Origin: an uncultured Burkholderiales bacterium
Lineage (GTDB): Bacteria; Pseudomonadota; Gammaproteobacteria; Burkholderiales; Burkholderiaceae_C
DNA length: 64,000 nt
NCBI GenBank assembly: GCA_903820745.1
Contig: CAIJIT010000347.1
Coordinates: forward strand, 41,939-105,938
Direction of reading: 5' to 3'
The position numbers and the translations under genes were made by a program. Under the pieces are notes generated by a model that did not search any database, was not told where the DNA came from, and worked only from the letters and a program-made list of their open reading frames with translations. Numbering within the stretch: position 1 is the stretch's first letter; each line of letters starts with the position of its first letter. This document shows positions 61,982 through 64,000 of the stretch, piece after piece.

Positions 61982-62788
61982 TCAACGCACCATTTCGGCG
62001 CTTACACACGCACCAAACTGAAACACACCCGCCTTCAGCGCCTCATAGGCGGGATCCAGAATCTCGGGCGCGCCTTCAGCCTCGAGCTTGACGCCAAGTT
62101 CGATATGCCGACCCCATTGCGGATGGTCGACGCTGGGCAGGCTGAATACCTTGATGCCCGGGAACTGCGCTTCGACCTCCTGCATCAGCGGCGTCAGGCT
62201 CGCTTCCATCGCGCCCTGGACGATCAATGACTTTTCTTGCAGGTGAACGGCACGATGCAGTTCAGCATGGCGCTCGTCGAGCACCCAGGCGATCATCGGA
62301 TGGGCCATCACCGGGAATCCCGGCACGAAATAGACGCTGCCGATAGAGAAGCCGGGGATCTTGTTGTATGGGTTCGGAATGATCTCGGCGCCTGCGGGGA
62401 AGCGCCCCATCTCGAAACGACGCAGCGCGTCCGGACTGCCGGGATCGATTGTCTGACCCGACTCGGCGGCCATCTCGGAGATGCGCTGCCAGATCAGCTC
62501 GCGTGCCTGCGGATGCAGCAGCAATTCGCGGTCGAGCGCAGCCGCAGCGGCCTGTCGGGTATGGTCATCAGGTGTGGCGCCGATGCCGCCACAACTGAAG
62601 ACCAGGTCACCGCTGGCAAAAGCCTGGCGCAACTGTGCAGTGATGTGATCACGGTCGTCACCCAGGTACTGAACCCAGGACAAACTCATGCCGCGCGCAC
62701 TCAGCAAGGCGATGAACTTGGACATATGTTTGTCCTGGCGCTTGCCTGAGAGGATCTCGTCGCCAATGATGATCAGACCAATTTTCAT
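61982..62788 (-). CDS. CinA-like molybdopterin-binding-domain protein (COG1058)
   Basis: 268 residues. The MoCF_biosynth domain is seen in LIIIGDEILSGKRQDKHMSKFI, FSCGGIGATPDDHTRQAAA and GFPVMAHPMIAWVL. It corresponds to the N-terminal half of CinA (competence/damage-inducible protein, linked to NAD by-product recycling) without the C-terminal PncC deamidase domain. Its 3' end overlaps the second NtrC-like site of glnA. Confidence 0.87.
   Translation of the reverse strand: MKIGLIIIGDEILSGKRQDKHMSKFIALLSARGMSLSWVQYLGDDRDHITAQLRQAFASGDLVFSCGGIGATPDDHTRQAAAAALDRELLLHPQARELIWQRISEMAAESGQTIDPGSPDALRRFEMGRFPAGAEIIPNPYNKIPGFSIGSVYFVPGFPVMAHPMIAWVLDERHAELHRAVHLQEKSLIVQGAMEASLTPLMQEVEAQFPGIKVFSLPSVDHPQWGRHIELGVKLEAEGAPEILDPAYEALKAGVFQFGACVSAEMVR
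61987..62001. promoter_or_regulatory. NtrC binding site 2 (weaker)
   Basis: GCACC-ATTTC-GGCGC, one mismatch from the palindrome, centred 33 bases (three helix turns) from site 1, at about -141. It lies within the last codons of the CinA-like gene. Confidence 0.5.
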
Positions 62789-62794
62789 GTGAGC

Positions 62795-63679
62795 TCAAAC
62801 CGGAGGAAGTTGCGCCAGCAGCAAGTCGGTATCGACTTGATTGACCGATTGATTGTCGCTGGCAGACGGAGCTTGACGCTGGCGCTGCTGCTGCAAGGCA
62901 GCCAGAACGTAATGCGTGAACCACAGCGTCGAAATAGCAAAGACCAGCATGTACAGCCAGATCGAGACCAGCACCAGCACCGGCGCCAAAGCGACCGCCA
63001 TCACACCGAAGGCCCAGATTGCTGCAGGTGCTGCACCGAGGTAACCGGTCACCAGCCCCATGCCCAGCAACTGCACACGATGTTCTCTGAGCAACTGCTG
63101 CCGCTCCTGGGCATCGGCATGTTCGGCCAGCGCATCAAATGAAAACACCCGGTAGCCAAGCCAGCCCCAGATCAACGGCGGCACCACCAGCACCAGTGGC
63201 GGGATCAACCAGAAGGGGATGCTCACCAGCAGGGCCAGCAAGGCCAGCAAACCATGACCGAGCGACCAGGCCAGGCCCAGCCACCAGGGCGCACCCTGCC
63301 TGAGTTCCAGCCCAGAGAAGCGCCGCTTTGCAACCAGCCGCACCAGCACCGGCGTCATCAGGCCCGACACCAGCAGCAAGCTCAGCACCACGATCACCGG
63401 CAGCGCAAAAGCCAGCACCAACAGCGGCGCCATGACAGAGCGGAATCCGCCGGCGCCCACGTAATCGAGCCAGCCGAGCAGCGTGTCAACCAGCAGCCAG
63501 GACTCCATCATGCTGCGCATGCCGGCCACAGAGGGTTCCCAGAAAAAATAGCCCAGGCCGAAAGCCGTGCTGGCACAAAGCAAGAACGGCAGCAGCGACA
63601 GCATGATCACCTGCGGTCGCAGGCAATAGGCGGCTGCACGCCAAAAGGCATCGGCCATACGGCCCATCGAATTGATCAT
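62795..63679 (-). CDS. EI24 domain-containing membrane protein (CysZ-like)
   Basis: About 294 residues from the ATG at 63679 (in-frame ATGs at 63667 and 63658 are alternatives). Starts FWRAAAYCLRPQVIMLSLLPFLLC, the EI24/CysZ opening, and has roughly six helices including PVIVVLSLLLVSGLMTPVLVRLV and FWLIPPLVLVVPPLIWGWLGYRVF. Relatives include the sulfate transporter CysZ, but specificity is unclear. It lies 10 bases after the upstream desaturase-family gene and six before the CinA-like gene: probable operon. Confidence 0.85.
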   Translation of the reverse strand: MINSMGRMADAFWRAAAYCLRPQVIMLSLLPFLLCASTAFGLGYFFWEPSVAGMRSMMESWLLVDTLLGWLDYVGAGGFRSVMAPLLVLAFALPVIVVLSLLLVSGLMTPVLVRLVAKRRFSGLELRQGAPWWLGLAWSLGHGLLALLALLVSIPFWLIPPLVLVVPPLIWGWLGYRVFSFDALAEHADAQERQQLLREHRVQLLGMGLVTGYLGAAPAAIWAFGVMAVALAPVLVLVSIWLYMLVFAISTLWFTHYVLAALQQQRQRQAPSASDNQSVNQVDTDLLLAQLPPV

Positions 63680-63689
63680 CGGTGATCTT

Positions 63690-64000
63690 TCAAGAAAGCA
63701 ATCGCCTGAGCCCCAGCCATTGCTGTTGCCAGAAACCGCGCCCGTAATCGCGCCCACCCTCGGCAGGCAATTGATCGCGCACGCCAGTGGCATCCCAGCG
63801 CAATTCGAAATTGGCCGTTCCGAAGAGGATGTCCCAGACCGGGAACAGCACCGCAAAGTTGTGCCCGCCAAGCGTACCGGGCCCACTTGATTCATGGCCG
63901 ATGCCGATCGAATGGTGCAGGCGATGAAAGCGCGGGCTGACCAGCAGATATTCGAGGGGCCCGAAGCCCAATTTCAGGTTTGCATGCTGAAGACTTTCCA
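63690..64000 (-). CDS. sterol desaturase/fatty acid hydroxylase family protein, N-terminus outside window
   Basis: Only the last ~102 residues are in the window; the frame is open to base 64000. VSPRFHRLHHSIG and GHNFAVLFPVWDILFGTA contain the C-terminal histidine cluster (HRLHH and GHNF) of the FA_hydroxylase superfamily, di-iron integral-membrane enzymes. Tail QQWLGLRRLLS is normal for the family. Substrate unknown. Confidence 0.85.
   Translation of the reverse strand, partial: ESLQHANLKLGFGPLEYLLVSPRFHRLHHSIGIGHESSGPGTLGGHNFAVLFPVWDILFGTANFELRWDATGVRDQLPAEGGRDYGRGFWQQQWLGLRRLLS

Overview
The window looks like chromosome from a GC-rich betaproteobacterium, most likely of the order Burkholderiales. 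The pointers are a Bug-type tricarboxylate substrate-binding protein, two complete Liv-type (HAAT) ABC importers, paired ~600-residue acyl-CoA dehydrogenases, a SapC/CNNM gene pair, a glnA-DUF4124-ntrB-ntrC locus and egtB-egtD. This is inferred from gene content only; there is no rRNA or other marker gene that would fix the genus.

Layout. 0-4.5 kb: a partial HSL-type esterase, an HI0933-like flavoprotein, and a coupled oxidoreductase-GNAT-SDR operon. 4.7-12.3 kb: an orphan Bug protein, then a beta-oxidation operon on the minus strand (FadJ-like fusion, thiolase, acyl-CoA dehydrogenase, 2-TM mini-protein, SDR, thioesterase). 12.5-17.7 kb: ergothioneine genes egtBD, SapC-CNNM and apaH. 17.8-21.2 kb: tRNA-Ser(TGA) followed by a small accessory island (RelE/ParE-HTH toxin-antitoxin pair, exported serine hydrolase, a tRNA/tmRNA 3'-end-like fragment, hicAB, REP-like repeats). 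21.2-28.3 kb: livG-livF-SBP-livH-livM-acyl-CoA dehydrogenase-MaoC, all on the minus strand, so uptake and first catabolic steps of an unknown carboxylate seem to be co-transcribed. 28.6-31.3 kb: divergent soluble hybrid histidine kinase and OmpR-type regulator, which may control that operon. 31.3-36.2 kb: visibly lower-GC accessory block (DUF4188 protein with TetR regulator; multicopper oxidase with YHYH-domain lipoprotein) surrounded by copies of a ~70 bp GGGGTCAGAGT...ACTCTGACCCC repeat. 36.2-41.2 kb: DUF1330 protein, a signal-less SBP-like protein divergent from an FMN 2-hydroxyacid dehydrogenase, an amidase and an EamA exporter. 41.4-48.4 kb: a second acyl-CoA ligase-SBP-livHMGF operon. 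48.7-52.4 kb: tightly overlapping selO-msrB-yciB-bolA followed by a parvulin PPIase. 52.5-57.2 kb: YbbA-like ATPase divergent from tesA, a DUF6600/FecR protein, peptide deformylase and an MBL hydrolase. 57.2-61.8 kb: glnA-DUF4124-ntrB-ntrC. 62-64 kb: CinA-like protein, EI24 membrane protein and a truncated sterol-desaturase-family gene.

The main themes are import and beta-oxidation of organic acids (two Liv importers, acyl-CoA ligase, two acyl-CoA dehydrogenases, FadJ-like enzyme, thiolase, MaoC) and nitrogen control. The best regulatory signal is upstream of glnA: a sigma-54 -24/-12 element and two NtrC-type palindromes at about -108 and -141. No CRISPR array, transposase or integrase gene was found. 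The strongest candidates for something undescribed are the multicopper oxidase/YHYH lipoprotein pair in the low-GC block, the tRNA-Ser-associated island, and the lysine-to-arginine change in the Walker A motif of both LivF paralogues.
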